Position numbers and translations under genes: made by a program
Shown here: in pieces, positions 12,747-23,822 of the stretch
How positions within the stretch are numbered: position 1 is the first letter of the stretch
Layout: the number at the start of each line of letters is the position of its first letter
From: Hirudinaria manillensis
Taxonomy: Eukaryota > Annelida > Clitellata > Hirudinida > Hirudinidae
Direction of reading: 5' to 3'
DNA length: 64,000 nucleotides
NCBI GenBank assembly: GCA_034509925.1
Contig: CM067530.1
Span: 6,258,001 to 6,322,000 of the forward strand
Notes under the pieces: generated by a model
Database searches by the model: none
The model's input: only the letters and a program-made list of their open reading frames with translations
Told to the model about the DNA's origin: nothing

Positions 12747-13423
12747 ATGGAGGACTCCTTTGAATTTGGAACAATTTTGTTCTATTACTATTATTATTAT
12801 TATTAGATATATTTGATTAATTATTTTAATTAATGTTATTAATTATATGTTATAAAGAAATTTTGATCTTTGATGATGTCTGAGTCCTGCAGTTTGTGTT
12901 TTTGAGGTTTTTAACGAGGACCACTTAAACGTGGAAATTTTTGTCAATAAATTTATAAGAATTCGTATCTTCACTGATTCTTCGTGACTTGAAAACTTCA
13001 AGTTGTTTGCAGTTTGCAGTGTGATGTGTTTTAAAAACTGTCGGTAGAGTAGATAGGTTTCAGGTGTTTAGCAAGTTTCTGGCTGGAAATCCCACACTTG
13101 CTGCATGTGGGAGTCTGCGCATAGGCTGTTCACCGCTCTCAAATTTTTATTAACCTTGAACTTCTTCAGAAGGTTCTTATTGATAACATTCGAATTGCTG
13201 GTTTTCATTCGCAGGGTTTTATGATCCGATTTCTTTTTTTTTCCCGAAGTACTTATTCTGCGATAAGCACTTATTTTGAAAAGCTGAGAATTAGATATTT
13301 CAGGATGGTATTATTGATGTAATCACGACTCTCATTGTAAAAGGAAGATTAGCGATAACGGGGACACTTAAATAACCTAATTTGTTAAGAAGTATTTGGT
13401 TCAAAGCAGGAATAATTTAGAAT
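12747..13423. other. PIH1D2 3' UTR and spacer
   Basis: A poly(A) signal candidate (AATAAA) at about 12947 lies in AT-rich sequence. No other gene is visible before the carboxylesterase start at 13424. Confidence 0.4.
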
Positions 13424-16292
13424 ATGGCATTGATCCACATATTGCTGTCAGTTTGTTTTTCTTCATTAAGTTTCACCTTCGTCACTTGTTGGACTCCTGT
13501 GATTGAAACATCGCTAGGGCCTATCATGGGAAATCGAAAAGCCTATAAACGTACACTTAATTGAAACCATATTCGAACCGAAATTGGGTTTTCACTAATT
13601 TTTAGTGCGACATTTTCTTCTTTAACAGGTTTAAAATATGATGAATTTCTTGGAATACCGTTCGGAGAGCCTCCGATAGGAGATTTGAGGTGGAAGAAAA
13701 CCAGGCCAGTTGAACCTTGGGCACCCCTCGTCTACGATGCCACCAAGTTTTCAGCTCATTGCATTCAATTTGTATCCACCTTTTATCCATTTATTGGCTT
13801 GGGTGGAAAAACATCTGAGGATTGTTTGTATTTGAACATTTGGGTTCCAGTTCGAGATGAAAGGTCTAACATCAATTTGAATTTTTAAATTATTCCATTT
13901 TTGAAATTAATATGGAGTAAACTTTCTTTCTTGGATAAGCACAAAACTTCCGGTCATCTTTTGGGTGTTCGGGGGCGGTTTTTTGATGGGAACTGGTGAA
14001 ATGTATCCTGGGTACTTGTTGGCTCTTCACACCAACACCATCGTTGTCACCTTTAACTATCGAGTCAGTTCTCTGGGATGGCTGTCTACTGGTACTTTTT
14101 GGAGACAGATTCATATCATTGTTATTAAATAACAATTGTTAATTTATTAATACTATGTAATTATTGTTATTGTTAATGCATTTACTACTACTATCTTTCA
14201 TCAAGAAGTATCTTACAACAGGAGATGAAAACATGCCAGGAAATTACGGCTTATGGGACACTCGAGCAGCTTTGCATTGGGTTCGCGATCACATCGGATC
14301 TTTCGGAGGTGATCCGAGTTTAATAACCGCGGTTGGACAATCAGCTGGAGCGGCTATTGTTAGTCATTTGGTCATTTCCCGGGAAACGAACAAACTCATA
14401 AAGAATGCCGTGTGCATGAGTGGAGCTGCCAGTGGATACTTCGGAGTATCGGTGCAGCCTCTCAGACTTTCTTTGTTGATGGCCAAGATCTTTGACTGTC
14501 CGGTAGAAAGCACGAAAGCCATAGAAATGTGCCTCAGAGGTATTGATGCCAAGTTGCTGGATTTTTGGGGAGCTTTGGGGCAGATGATCTTTGAAAAAAG
14601 GAACCCAACCCTCCTTCCTGTAGTCGATGGGGATTTCATTCACAAGCATCCGAGAGAAAGTTTTATGGAAGGAGAAGGTTTGTATCGTACCGGTATTGGG
14701 TTGTGGGTTACAGTTTTTTTAAATATTATTTTTAAGTCAACATTTACTTTATTTTTAATTAGAATCGAATTACAACGATGTAATTTGTAATTTTAACTAT
14801 TCCTGAATTCTCATTTCTAAAGTTAGACTGTCCTCTAAATAACGTAAATAGTTATAGAAAGCATAAAGAATGGATGTAAACTTAAAACTTTTAGTAATTA
14901 TGTATGATATTAGTCCATTACGATTCATTACAGGCAAACATTTGAATCTAATTTCTGGATATCTGTACGACGATGCGGCAGCCTTTGTCTACTCAAATCC
15001 GCTTGGGATGCCTGGAAAAAATAAAAATCATTCCGTGGTTTCAAACGAAAGTCTTTGGGATCACATGAGGTTTTTGACTAGTTTCAACTCGATTATTGAA
15101 AAAATCATTTCTTCTGAACTGTTCTTTTGAACTTTACAAGGCAGTGGTATGGATTTCTAGATAATGCAGATGAAATCATCACAAAGATTATCACCAGATA
15201 CCCCAACATGAACACCACTGATAAGGAAATTAGAGGCAGAGCTACAACACAGGCTATGACCGATTCCTGGTTTGCATCATCAAGCAACTGGGAATCAACA
15301 ATCCACGAGTATATCTTGATTACAATCCATTTGTTAAACTTTAATTCAATTCAGGAGCAAAATAAATTTTTGTGGATTAGTCAGAGCTTCTAATAAATAA
15401 AATTTGTTTTCAGGTCGTTTAAGCTTGGTCGGACTTATCAATTGCTCTTCAGACACAGACAAACTTTCATATCTGTCTACGAAGATTGGATCAACGGTAC
15501 GCATACTGACGATCTCTACAGTCTCTTTGGTCCTCCATTCATGCAAGTTTACAGAAAGTTGATTCTCAGGAAAGATTTCACTGAAAGTGACCGCAAAGTC
15601 AATAATCATCTGATGTCTTACATCGGAAACTTTGCTCACACGAGGTAATAAGTTATGGCCTTAGTTTTCTAACCGGTAATAGGCGATTTAATAATAATAA
15701 CAATAGTAATATTATGTATTATGTATTTAAATATTTTAATGACTCTCATAATTATCCATAACTTGAAATCTCGTTCACTCAATTAGAGATAAATTTAACT
15801 TTAAAATTGAACAGTGTAACATCCAATGAATCTTTGCTACAACCAGTGATCCTAACGAAGGACAGCACGAGGTGGCAGTCCATTGGCCCACGTTTGACAA
15901 CGTCAGTCAACAATTTGTTGAACTTTCGGCATCTCCTAGGCTAGAAACATTCCACACGAACAAAACCCTGGAGAGATTTCAGTTCCACTTGGATCTCATC
16001 AAGAATTACGTCTACCCTCCTCAGCCTTCCGTTCCCCCGTTCAAGGAGTCTGGTATGAAATTAATCTCTTATTTTGATTTATGTCTGGTATGAACTTAAT
16101 TTGTTATTTTTTTGTGTGAATTCCATTGCATCTTTATCGGCAGATATTGAAGAAGCTCTTGAAAAGATGAGAAGTTGGATGTATTCAATACTGGACAACC
16201 CACGCTATAAGCATTCAGTAGATGACTTAATCTCCAAATTCCAACAAAAAAGATTGCAAATTCTAAGTGAAAATGGAAAACTTTTAAAGTAA
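13424..16292 (+). CDS. secreted cholinesterase-type carboxylesterase
   Basis: Nine exons: 13424-13550, 13629-13863, 13940-14091, 14222-14677, 14934-15069, 15141-15308, 15414-15644, 15847-16052, 16144-16292. Phases close to 619 residues, about the size of acetylcholinesterase and other type-B carboxylesterases. The N-terminus (MALIHILLSVCFSSLSF) is a signal peptide, so the enzyme should be secreted. Family marks are YDEFLGIPFGEPP, SEDCLYLNIWVP, FWVFGGGF (oxyanion hole) and GQSAGAA with nucleophile Ser212. The catalytic acid position holds Asp (D337 in YLYDDAA) instead of the usual Glu, and His455 lies in WINGTHTDDLYSLFG. Spacing matches the AChE triad. No membrane segment follows, so it is not a neuroligin. 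The substrate cannot be read from sequence. The 3' end nearly meets the oppositely oriented glycosyltransferase. Confidence 0.9.
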
Positions 16293-16358
16293 AATACATT
16301 TCAAATCAACATTTTAATATAAAATATTTAATTTTTGTTTTTATTGGGAGACGAAATC

Positions 16359-18171
16359 TTATTTGCGAGAATATTTAACAGTTGGAAGACTATCGTAGTA
16401 GCCTCGGTCGAAAGAAAGCGATGGTGAGGATGTCCTGTTGCGATGTAACTCTTCCAAACAATCGTAACCCAAATAATCGAACGTTAAGTGAAATTTGTTG
16501 GCAAACATCTCCGGTCGTTTGGCCAGCCATACGACATCCTTGAGTCCAAATATGCAGATTCCTCGCACAACTTTCCCATCGCAGGGCCACTGCCCTTCGT
16601 ACTGGTTCACCCAGTTTTTAGCACGAATGGCAGGATGGATGGAATATTCGTCAGCCAAATGGAGATCGCCTTCAAAAGGAATTCGTTACACTAGATTAAT
16701 AAAATGGTGTAATTAATATTGAGGAAGTAATAAAATCATGTTCGAAATCTGTTAAAAACCAAACAAGAAAGTAGCCATCTAGCTACGAAGTAAATTGGCT
16801 TTATAACATCACTAATATAATTATTTTAACTAACCAGTGTATCCACCTGGCGCATTCAAGTGTGCGTTGTAGTTGAGAGTGTTCCAGTAATGTTCAGACG
16901 CGTGACCCGTGTCTTTGCACCAATCCAAAAAGTTAACTCCGTGGTTACTTTCCACCAAATATTCGGTCATTGCCGAGGAAAAGAAGCCATGAGTTTCCCC
17001 TTTAAAAAAGGTCAAGTTGGAGTATTTATAAGGTTCTTTAAGTTTCCCGGTGTTGTACAAAATCGTCTGCTGATACGTTTTGCTCCACCTATGACTCCAA
17101 ATATACTTCACTCGATCAAATTCCATTCTGGGGCAGAATTTAGCAACAACTAAGATTGATTGAATTGAAAATGTTCAAAATGTTTGTCTAACCTCAAACT
17201 CGATCCTGTAATATCATTGGAGCCATTGAAGATCTTGGCAATGTAAACCAGTTCAAAGTTTGTCCTCAGAGGAAATTCTTGCCCGGTTAGATTGATAAAG
17301 TACTTGTATTGGCCTCTGTAGTGTTCGAGCAGGTCTCTCATGCAACTCATTTCTGGCATAATTACACTCACGTCACCCCACTTGACTTTGTGAAGTTTAC
17401 TTGCAATCCAAACGTTGTTAAAGCAACCGACAATAGAACGGATGGCCTGGTGGAATAGCAGAGGAGACTTGACATCCACATGGATGCAGTAGAGGTTTTG
17501 AGGTTGGTAAATGGCTCTCAAGAGACGTTCTGTCTGTTCGACGTCTCTGAAAGTTGAAATACTGCAAGACAGGAATTGTGCAGTCCACATGTGATTCGCG
17601 AAATACTACAAAATTGCAATATAAGCATAAAAAACCTGAAAGCTAGAGGAAAATTTTCTTCCTCTGCTGAAAGTGGAACTTGAATATAAGCTCGATCGAT
17701 CTTAAACTTGGAACAGTTTTTGGTCCATTCCAGATAAGTTTCCTCGGGTATTGGAACCTTCAGATGATCCTCCATGAATCTTTTTCCTTTTTCCAATTCT
17801 TCAGGATCTCCGTCAAGCAGCCTGGAGCATTCAACTGCTTTCGTTGTCTCGATGTCTGCTAATTTAATCCTAGGTTTTAGTCTGAACAAATTCTTCGTCT
17901 TTGCCTTTTTCAGCAAAATGTTCGAATGATTGTTCGCCATTTTCAACTTCGAGCGACTCCATCTTTTGACGGCCTCTTTATTGCCGTGGTAGCGTGGAAG
18001 TTGTTTTATGAGTTCGTATATGCTGTGATCTCGATCAGCAATATCGACTTCTTTAAGAGAAGGTTCCAGATGTCGATGTATTTGAAGCCTCCAAATGAAG
18101 TAATTGACAAGCAATAGAAACAAATTTACGTAAACCAGAGACACTTTTCGTCCCAAAATCGAGATTCTCAT
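16359..18171 (-). CDS. core-2/I-branching-type beta-1,6-N-acetylglucosaminyltransferase
   Basis: Four minus-strand exons: 17636-18171, 17193-17561, 16835-17127, 16359-16669; phases close to 502 residues, longer than the usual 430-440. GCNT enzymes are Golgi type II membrane proteins that add branching GlcNAc to O-glycans or polylactosamine. The chosen start (18171) is followed by a basic patch and a membrane anchor (VYVNLFLLLVNYFIW). An in-frame ATG at 18255 would add 28 residues and cannot be excluded. A long stem of about 130 residues explains the extra length. The GT14 domain shows LLRAIYQPQNLYCIHVDVKS, CMRDLLEHY...YFINLTGQEFPLRTN, ETHGFFSSAMTEYLVES, WCKDTGHASEHYWNTL and RGICIFGLKDVVWLA...FANKF. 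The gene could be a GCNT1/3/4-like or annelid-specific member; xylosyltransferase is less likely. Confidence 0.88.
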
Positions 18172-18255
18172 GCTTGAAAAAACTTTAAAATAACGTATTA
18201 AACAAGGTGGACGATTTAGTTGTACGAGCACGGGATTATATTGTCGAGTAAACAA

Positions 18256-20399
18256 TGACTGCAGGCCTTTGAATAGCTCACAGGGTTCAAAAAGAATTGC
18301 TTATGGTTCAAAATGATGAATAAATCGAAAGAATTTTATAAAAGACCGTCTTATAATCGGGAGTGGCTGTAAAATGAGTTCATCCTTACTAAAGTGACAA
18401 AACATCAACATTCAATTTTTGGAATTGCTTGTGGGAAGCATACAGTTTGTGGAAGGTATTCTGTGAGAATTGTGACATGAATGGAATGCTCTCGCAAACA
18501 GATCATTACTTTAAATGACAACAAACTGCAACTTAATAAATGATTGAATAATTAAGAAAATTACAAAATAATTACCCTATAAATGAACAAGTAATCAAAA
18601 TAAGTCTCAAAATAAAAAAAAAATTCTGACTAGAATTTCGGCGACATGGCATTTGTGTTTGTATGTGACTGAATTGAATGTACACGGTCTAAAAGTACAC
18701 GTGACTGAAAGAACGAATCGGTCACAACATGTTGACAGATTAAAAATTTGAAATTTCGAATTACAAGAATATATTCACAAAATCCCAAAAGAACTTTCTG
18801 AATGTTTACTTGTCTACAACTATCATCACTATTTTGTCATGAAGTTTTATATTTTTTAAACAGGATTTGAAAATAAATAATTGATAAACTTTGAAAACTT
18901 TCTCAGCGCTAAAAAAAATCTTTTAATGCATGGGGTCTATTTTCAGGGAATTCAAACCACAAATAAAACTCTTTCGTTTCAACAAAAATATAATGTATGT
19001 TATATTTTATTAAAATAATATATATATATATGTTAACATTAATATACATTATTATATTTCGATATTATTATTATTATTATGTCGATTATTTGTCATATTA
19101 AATAACATTTGTAATTAGAGCTTCACTCGGTAAATTCCAGATCATTCATTAATTATGTGTAGATTTTCTACCGAAAAAAACGAACCGTAAACTCTGTAAA
19201 TTAATTACAAACTAATTACAAATGAAAGATTGCATTAAGCAATTTTATCGAAAGAAATAACGTTATCTAAAGTTCACGAATTGAATTGACATTTCTTGAT
19301 TCCATAGAAACCGAAACACACTTCCGTTCCGATGTCATTGGTCCATAGACCAATGAGATCTGATGCCGAATGGTACTCGTTATTATTATGATATTGTTTT
19401 TATTATATCTCTAAATCTTTAAATCGTTCATTCTAAATCGTTATTATTATGATATTGTTTTTATTATATCTCTAAAACTTATCGTGATTATTGTAAATTG
19501 TAATTGTTATTTACAATTTATAATAATGTAAGGGTTATATTCACTGTTTATAATTAATATTTAATTGATTGTCATCCGGTGATTGACGCTCACAAGTCTA
19601 ATAAAAAATTAATTCTCATTAAAAATAATGACAAACGTTACTTATTCAGGCTCCAAATAAAGAAGTTGAAAACATAAAATTCTGTTGAATTTCTCCAGTT
19701 GAGTTTCATTCCTTCCATCCGCCTCTAACAATTGATGTCAATCAATACTTAATGATCGTCAATCATAGGGTTGTTGTTATTGTGGTTGCTATTTGTCGTC
19801 GTTGTCGTCGTCGTTGCAGCCGTTGTTGGCGGCTTGACTGATCATCTTCCATCACACTTCAACAAAATGATGCAATTTCAACAGCACATTCTCGTTGCAT
19901 ATTTCAGAAGGCCGAACCCAATTTCGGCATTCCTTGAAGGATAAGCTTCAAAATAAAATTGTAATTATTGTAATTGTTATTGTAATTGTAATTGTAATTA
20001 TTATTATTATTATATTATATATATATATTATAATAATAATTACTATTATAATATATTAAGATAATATCCTTTGTATCTACCAAACTTAATAACGCTTGTA
20101 AGCCACCATTGCGAGTGTAACATCAATTAATCAATCAACCTGTAAAGTGAGGAATACAATTCATTGATTTATTTTCACAATTATCAATCAAATTATTAAT
20201 TAATGATTATTTATTATCATCAACAAATTCATTAACTAATTAATCACGGACTTCTCCAGAACCACACAAATGCTTGGAGTAAAGAATTGAAAAGCAATGA
20301 AAATATAAAAGAAATCAACAGCAACATCTTAATGAATTTTCATAAACCACAAAATAATAATTTATTGCTTAATTATAAATAAATAAATAAATAAATAAT
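18256..20399. other. AT-rich intergenic desert
   Basis: No gene is visible. It contains a partly duplicated segment (19378-19475), AT/TAA-rich tracts near 19010-19080 and 19970-20060, and a GTC/GTT-rich patch near 19790-19830. Confidence 0.5.
19378..19475. repeat. direct duplication of about 38 bp
   Basis: A unit beginning CGTTATTATTATGATATTG and continuing through TTTTTATTATATCTCTAAA occurs twice, about 58 bases apart, in the desert upstream of the Sp gene. The copies are almost identical. Confidence 0.8.
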
Positions 20400-20580
20400 T
20401 TCCTGTAATTATCCACGAATATCCACGACACCTTCCCTCCACAGTGAGGTTCCCGACAGGAAGTTGAAATGTCAGCTTTCGAGAATTGCCGCGGTTTTCA
20501 TTGATGCAAGGAAATGCATTTGAAATTCCAGCGTCAATTAGAATCATCATCGTCGTCGTCATCTCGTTGACTCCAAAATG

Positions 20581-20660
20581 GAGACACGATGATTGGTTCG
20601 CTCGATGGATAATTAGGTCATATGGATGGTAATTAGGTCACTCGCTCGGTAATTAGCCGC
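20581..20660 (+). promoter_or_regulatory. cluster of TAATTAGGTCA composites (candidate enhancer)
   Basis: AATTAGGTCA occurs at 20611-20620 and 20631-20640 with a third AATTAG at 20651, spaced exactly 20 bases. Each joins a homeodomain core (TAATTA) to a nuclear-receptor half site (AGGTCA). The surrounding 20400-20930 is less AT-rich than its neighbours. Function is inferred only. Confidence 0.35.
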
Positions 20661-21074
20661 GCCCCGATTCGGGTCGGCAAAGGGTGAGCAAAAGGAAGAG
20701 TTCACGGATGACTGAACGTCACGGTTGAAGTGCGCATCGAACGAGTTAATTGACGTGCAAATGTTGATTCCTTCCTTCATGTGAAAGAGGTGGCAAAACA
20801 CGAGAATGTCCTCAAAGGAGGAATTATGGCGTGAGGAGTGTGAAAAATTGTCACCAGATGTCAGGGGAACTGCTGGAGCTAAAAATAATCCAGCCATTGT
20901 CCTCACGTCCAGTTCTGATTAATTGCTAGAGTTTTGAAAAGTTTTGAAAATATTTTTTTTAAATATTGAGGATAAATAGTAAAAAAAAAGAAAGAATTAA
21001 AACAATAATATCAATAACAATCGCTTTTTACAACTAGGAAGAGAAAGCTGACATACCATCCAGCTTGGCTGCTC

Positions 21075-21082
21075 TATAAATA
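21075..21082 (+). promoter_or_regulatory. TATA box (CTATAAATAG)
   Basis: A consensus CTATAAATAG context on the plus strand, about 220 bases before a 98-codon open frame. The same decamer occurs at 27048-27057. It suggests a transcription start near 21105. Confidence 0.4.
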
Positions 21083-21303
21083 GGGATCTATTTTTTTTTT
21101 CCCCAATCTTTAAAATGCATTAAATTGCAGGTGCTCGGAGCATGCATTAGAGAATAAATTCTAGGTAACCCTATAGTCTTGGAGGTCTGCATGAAAAGGT
21201 CCGGTTAATTACAAACTGAGAAGCAGCGAATCGGTCTGTGATCTCGGCTGCCTCGTTAGCATGCTGGCTTCTAAAGCGTTCTCCTATCGACTGTCTCTCC
21301 ATA

Positions 21304-21600
21304 ATGACTACCTGCTTGCACGCAACCGGTGCAAAAACAAAGTCATTGAATGAAATCTCTTTCGATGGAAACCACATTCGTCATCTGAAGACGAAAAATT
21401 CCGTCTACGAATTTCGAGGGAAAACATTCGCCCGTAAGAGATGCTGCCTCAGGGCCATCGATTGCGAGCTTCAAAAGAAGCTCAAACCTTGGGGCAGAAC
21501 ACGCGGAACGATGTCAAAATGCAAAACATTCGTTCCTGAAATAAATTCAGAAAAGATTCAAAGATCTTATCTCATGTCTCGTGTTGGGTCGATATTTTAA
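21304..21600 (+). CDS. hypothetical 98-residue single-exon ORF downstream of a TATA box
   Basis: The frame opens with MTTCLHATGAKTKS and runs 98 codons to a TAA. It is basic and has six Cys, with no signal peptide or recognisable domain. Support is limited to its position after a TATA box and base composition richer in GC than the desert around it. It could equally be a chance frame in a conserved non-coding element. I cannot name a function. Confidence 0.18.
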   Translation: MTTCLHATGAKTKSLNEISFDGNHIRHLKTKNSVYEFRGKTFARKRCCLRAIDCELQKKLKPWGRTRGTMSKCKTFVPEINSEKIQRSYLMSRVGSIF

Positions 21601-21917
21601 TATCAAGCGCGATGCTATCATGCTATCGACGGCGAAGTGAAGAAAACCCCGGTCTATCGGCTTGGCATTTCAACGAGGCACGAACCTGTTCCTAATTAAT
21701 GCCGGAGTTTTGCGACTTCAATCGACTCCAAGCAGGATTTCTTTCGACATTCGAAGGCAATTTTCGACTCTCACTCGATCCTAGAATCGTGCAAAAGAAA
21801 AGCAAATTGCTTGAGAACAATTTTCAGGGACCAAATTGCAGCCGAGGCGATCAATTGCTTTGAACGTTCGAGCAATCGAGGAGCTACTTTGACATTACGA
21901 TGCAGAGAACGAGCAGA

Positions 21918-21990
21918 CGATGATGACAACGACGACGATGATGACAACGATGACGATGATGATGATGCCGATTAAATTATTATGATGGTG
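21918..21990. repeat. GAT/GAC trinucleotide tract
   Basis: Imperfect (GAT)n/(GAC)n array, part of the simple-repeat-rich region upstream of the Sp gene. Confidence 0.8.
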
Positions 21991-22115
21991 ATGATAATGA
22001 TGACGATGGCGCCAGATAGGTGATGGCGAGGATGAAAAATGGTGAAATGGAGGACCGTAATTGGGGGTCGATCCTTGAGGTTAAGAAGTAATTTATTGCT
22101 CGATGAATAAGTAGA

Positions 22116-22352
22116 TGGATAGTGGATGGATGGATGGATGGATGGATGGATGGATGGATGGATGGATGGATGGATGGATGGATGGATGGATGGATGGATG
22201 GATGGATGGATGGATGGATGAAAGGATAGAGGAATGAATGGATGGACGAACGGACGGATAGAGGAATGAATGAATGGATGGACGGACGGATAGAGGAATG
22301 AATGGATGGACGGACGGATGGACGGATGGATTGATAGCATGGATGGATGGAT
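22116..22352. repeat. (GGAT)n tetranucleotide array
   Basis: A nearly perfect GGAT/ATGG array of about 100 bases followed by a degenerate continuation with GGACGGAC and GGAATGAATGGA variants. It leaves several frames open by chance, reading as Ile-His-Pro-Ser repeats on the minus strand; these are not genes. Confidence 0.95.
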
Positions 22353-22704
22353 GGGCAGAGGGATGAAAGTGGAACGCAGAGAATCGGCATCGTCTCAGGA
22401 GAGTGTTACGTTAATGTCTCGTAATGAAAGATAAGTGCTGCCATTGCTCAGGCAAATTGCAGTCCACGTTGCCTTACAACATCGGAACTCATTTTCCACG
22501 GCTGAAGTTCGTACCTCTCCAAGTGGCCGAGAGTGGAAATTTCCAGGAAGGCAAAACAAAGCAAAGCTGCACTCGAGAATTGTTTTGTTTTATTAAAAAT
22601 ATTTATTTTCAAGCGGAGGTTTTCCCCAGAATAAATTTGTCAAATTACTATTATTAGTATAATCACTTAAATTAATGTTATACATTACCATTTTGTTATT
22701 ATTA

Positions 22705-22737
<33 letters not shown>

Positions 22738-23165
22738 TTCACTTATAAGATGGAATTCCTATCGTTAGATGGATACGTGAGCAAAATAAGTTCTTCCACA
22801 TAAAATCTTTGAAACTCTTCAGTCATCTGACACTTATGACATTCAAATATTTCGCTCATTTTTAGACATAAATGACAAATATGAGCTCGGAATTGGAGAA
22901 AAAACATAGCTGATAATGGAAACATCCGGCATAGAATTTGTTGAGAACGGAGAACCAATAGGAGGAGTTCGATGATGAAGAGCACGACAAATAGAAGCGT
23001 TGGTGGTTTATGATTATCTGCTCGGATGTGCACAACTCGATACGACTTAAAGACCAGTTTCATCCCATCAAGCACGTGTCACTGTGGCCATCCTGTCATT
23101 CGTTATTTACTCGTCCATCAATTAAATATTCAATCAATTAATTCTTAACCCTCTCCCTTCACCTT

Positions 23166-23204
<39 letters not shown>

Positions 23205-23400
23205 ATCGCCAACAACAACATCAACAACAGCAACTGAAACACGTTAGAAACTCGTGTATGACAGGAGAACACGAAGAGAACCATTAATGAGTTAAAACCC
23301 CAATCTGGGCACTCGACAAGAACACTTGACCTCACTGGCTACTCAGTCCACCCGAGTCTGGAGTGGGCGGACCATCGTTCCATTCCAACCTATAGCGTCT
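22353..23400. other. spacer upstream of the Sp gene
   Basis: Contains a TTA repeat near 22697-22738, a (TC)n run at about 23172-23202 and CAACAA-rich sequence just after it. No supported gene. A 110-codon minus frame at 22743-23075 has no recognisable motif. Confidence 0.4.
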
Positions 23401-23465
23401 CACCATCCGTCCAATGATTATTTACCTCCGGATGGCTACAAAAGCGTGGCTTGTCACTTTGTGCT
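23370..23465 (+). promoter_or_regulatory. probable promoter of the Sp-type gene
   Basis: GGGCGG at about 23367, a CCAAT at about 23411 and a TATA-like CTACAAAAG near 23437 lie 380-450 bases before the ATG in a GC-richer patch. A TTGCAG acceptor at about 23798-23803 suggests a short 5' UTR intron before the coding exon. Confidence 0.35.
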
Positions 23466-23822
23466 TCTTACAAGATTCTTCCTTCGATGTTCTCGTTTGC
23501 TTCTTAAGTGACTCGAAAGACAAAAAGTATATTTGTATATTTGAGGTTGGTTTTACCGTTGTTTGTTTGATTTGAAAGATTAAATTATTTAATTTATATT
23601 TTAAGAAAGCAAATACAAATTATCTTCTTTAGTGATGCAGCAATTGATCGAAGTGAAATTTTAAATTGATTAATTCATCTCTGAGAATTCACTTCGAACT
23701 CAGATGGAATGCATCAATCGTAACTGGAAGTCCGACCTCTCAGAATAAATAAATTCTTTTTGCGTAAACATAAACGTTTGATTGATACTCAAATTCTTGC
23801 AGTTTCCTGAAACATTCCCACT

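Noticed and set aside
20613-20906. 97-codon minus-strand frame over the AATTAGGTCA cluster
   Set aside because: No family motif, and the motif cluster explains the sequence better as regulatory DNA.
21972-22390. Long minus-strand frames rich in Ile-His-Pro-Ser
   Set aside because: They are translations of the GGAT tetranucleotide array, open in several frames because the repeat lacks stop codons.
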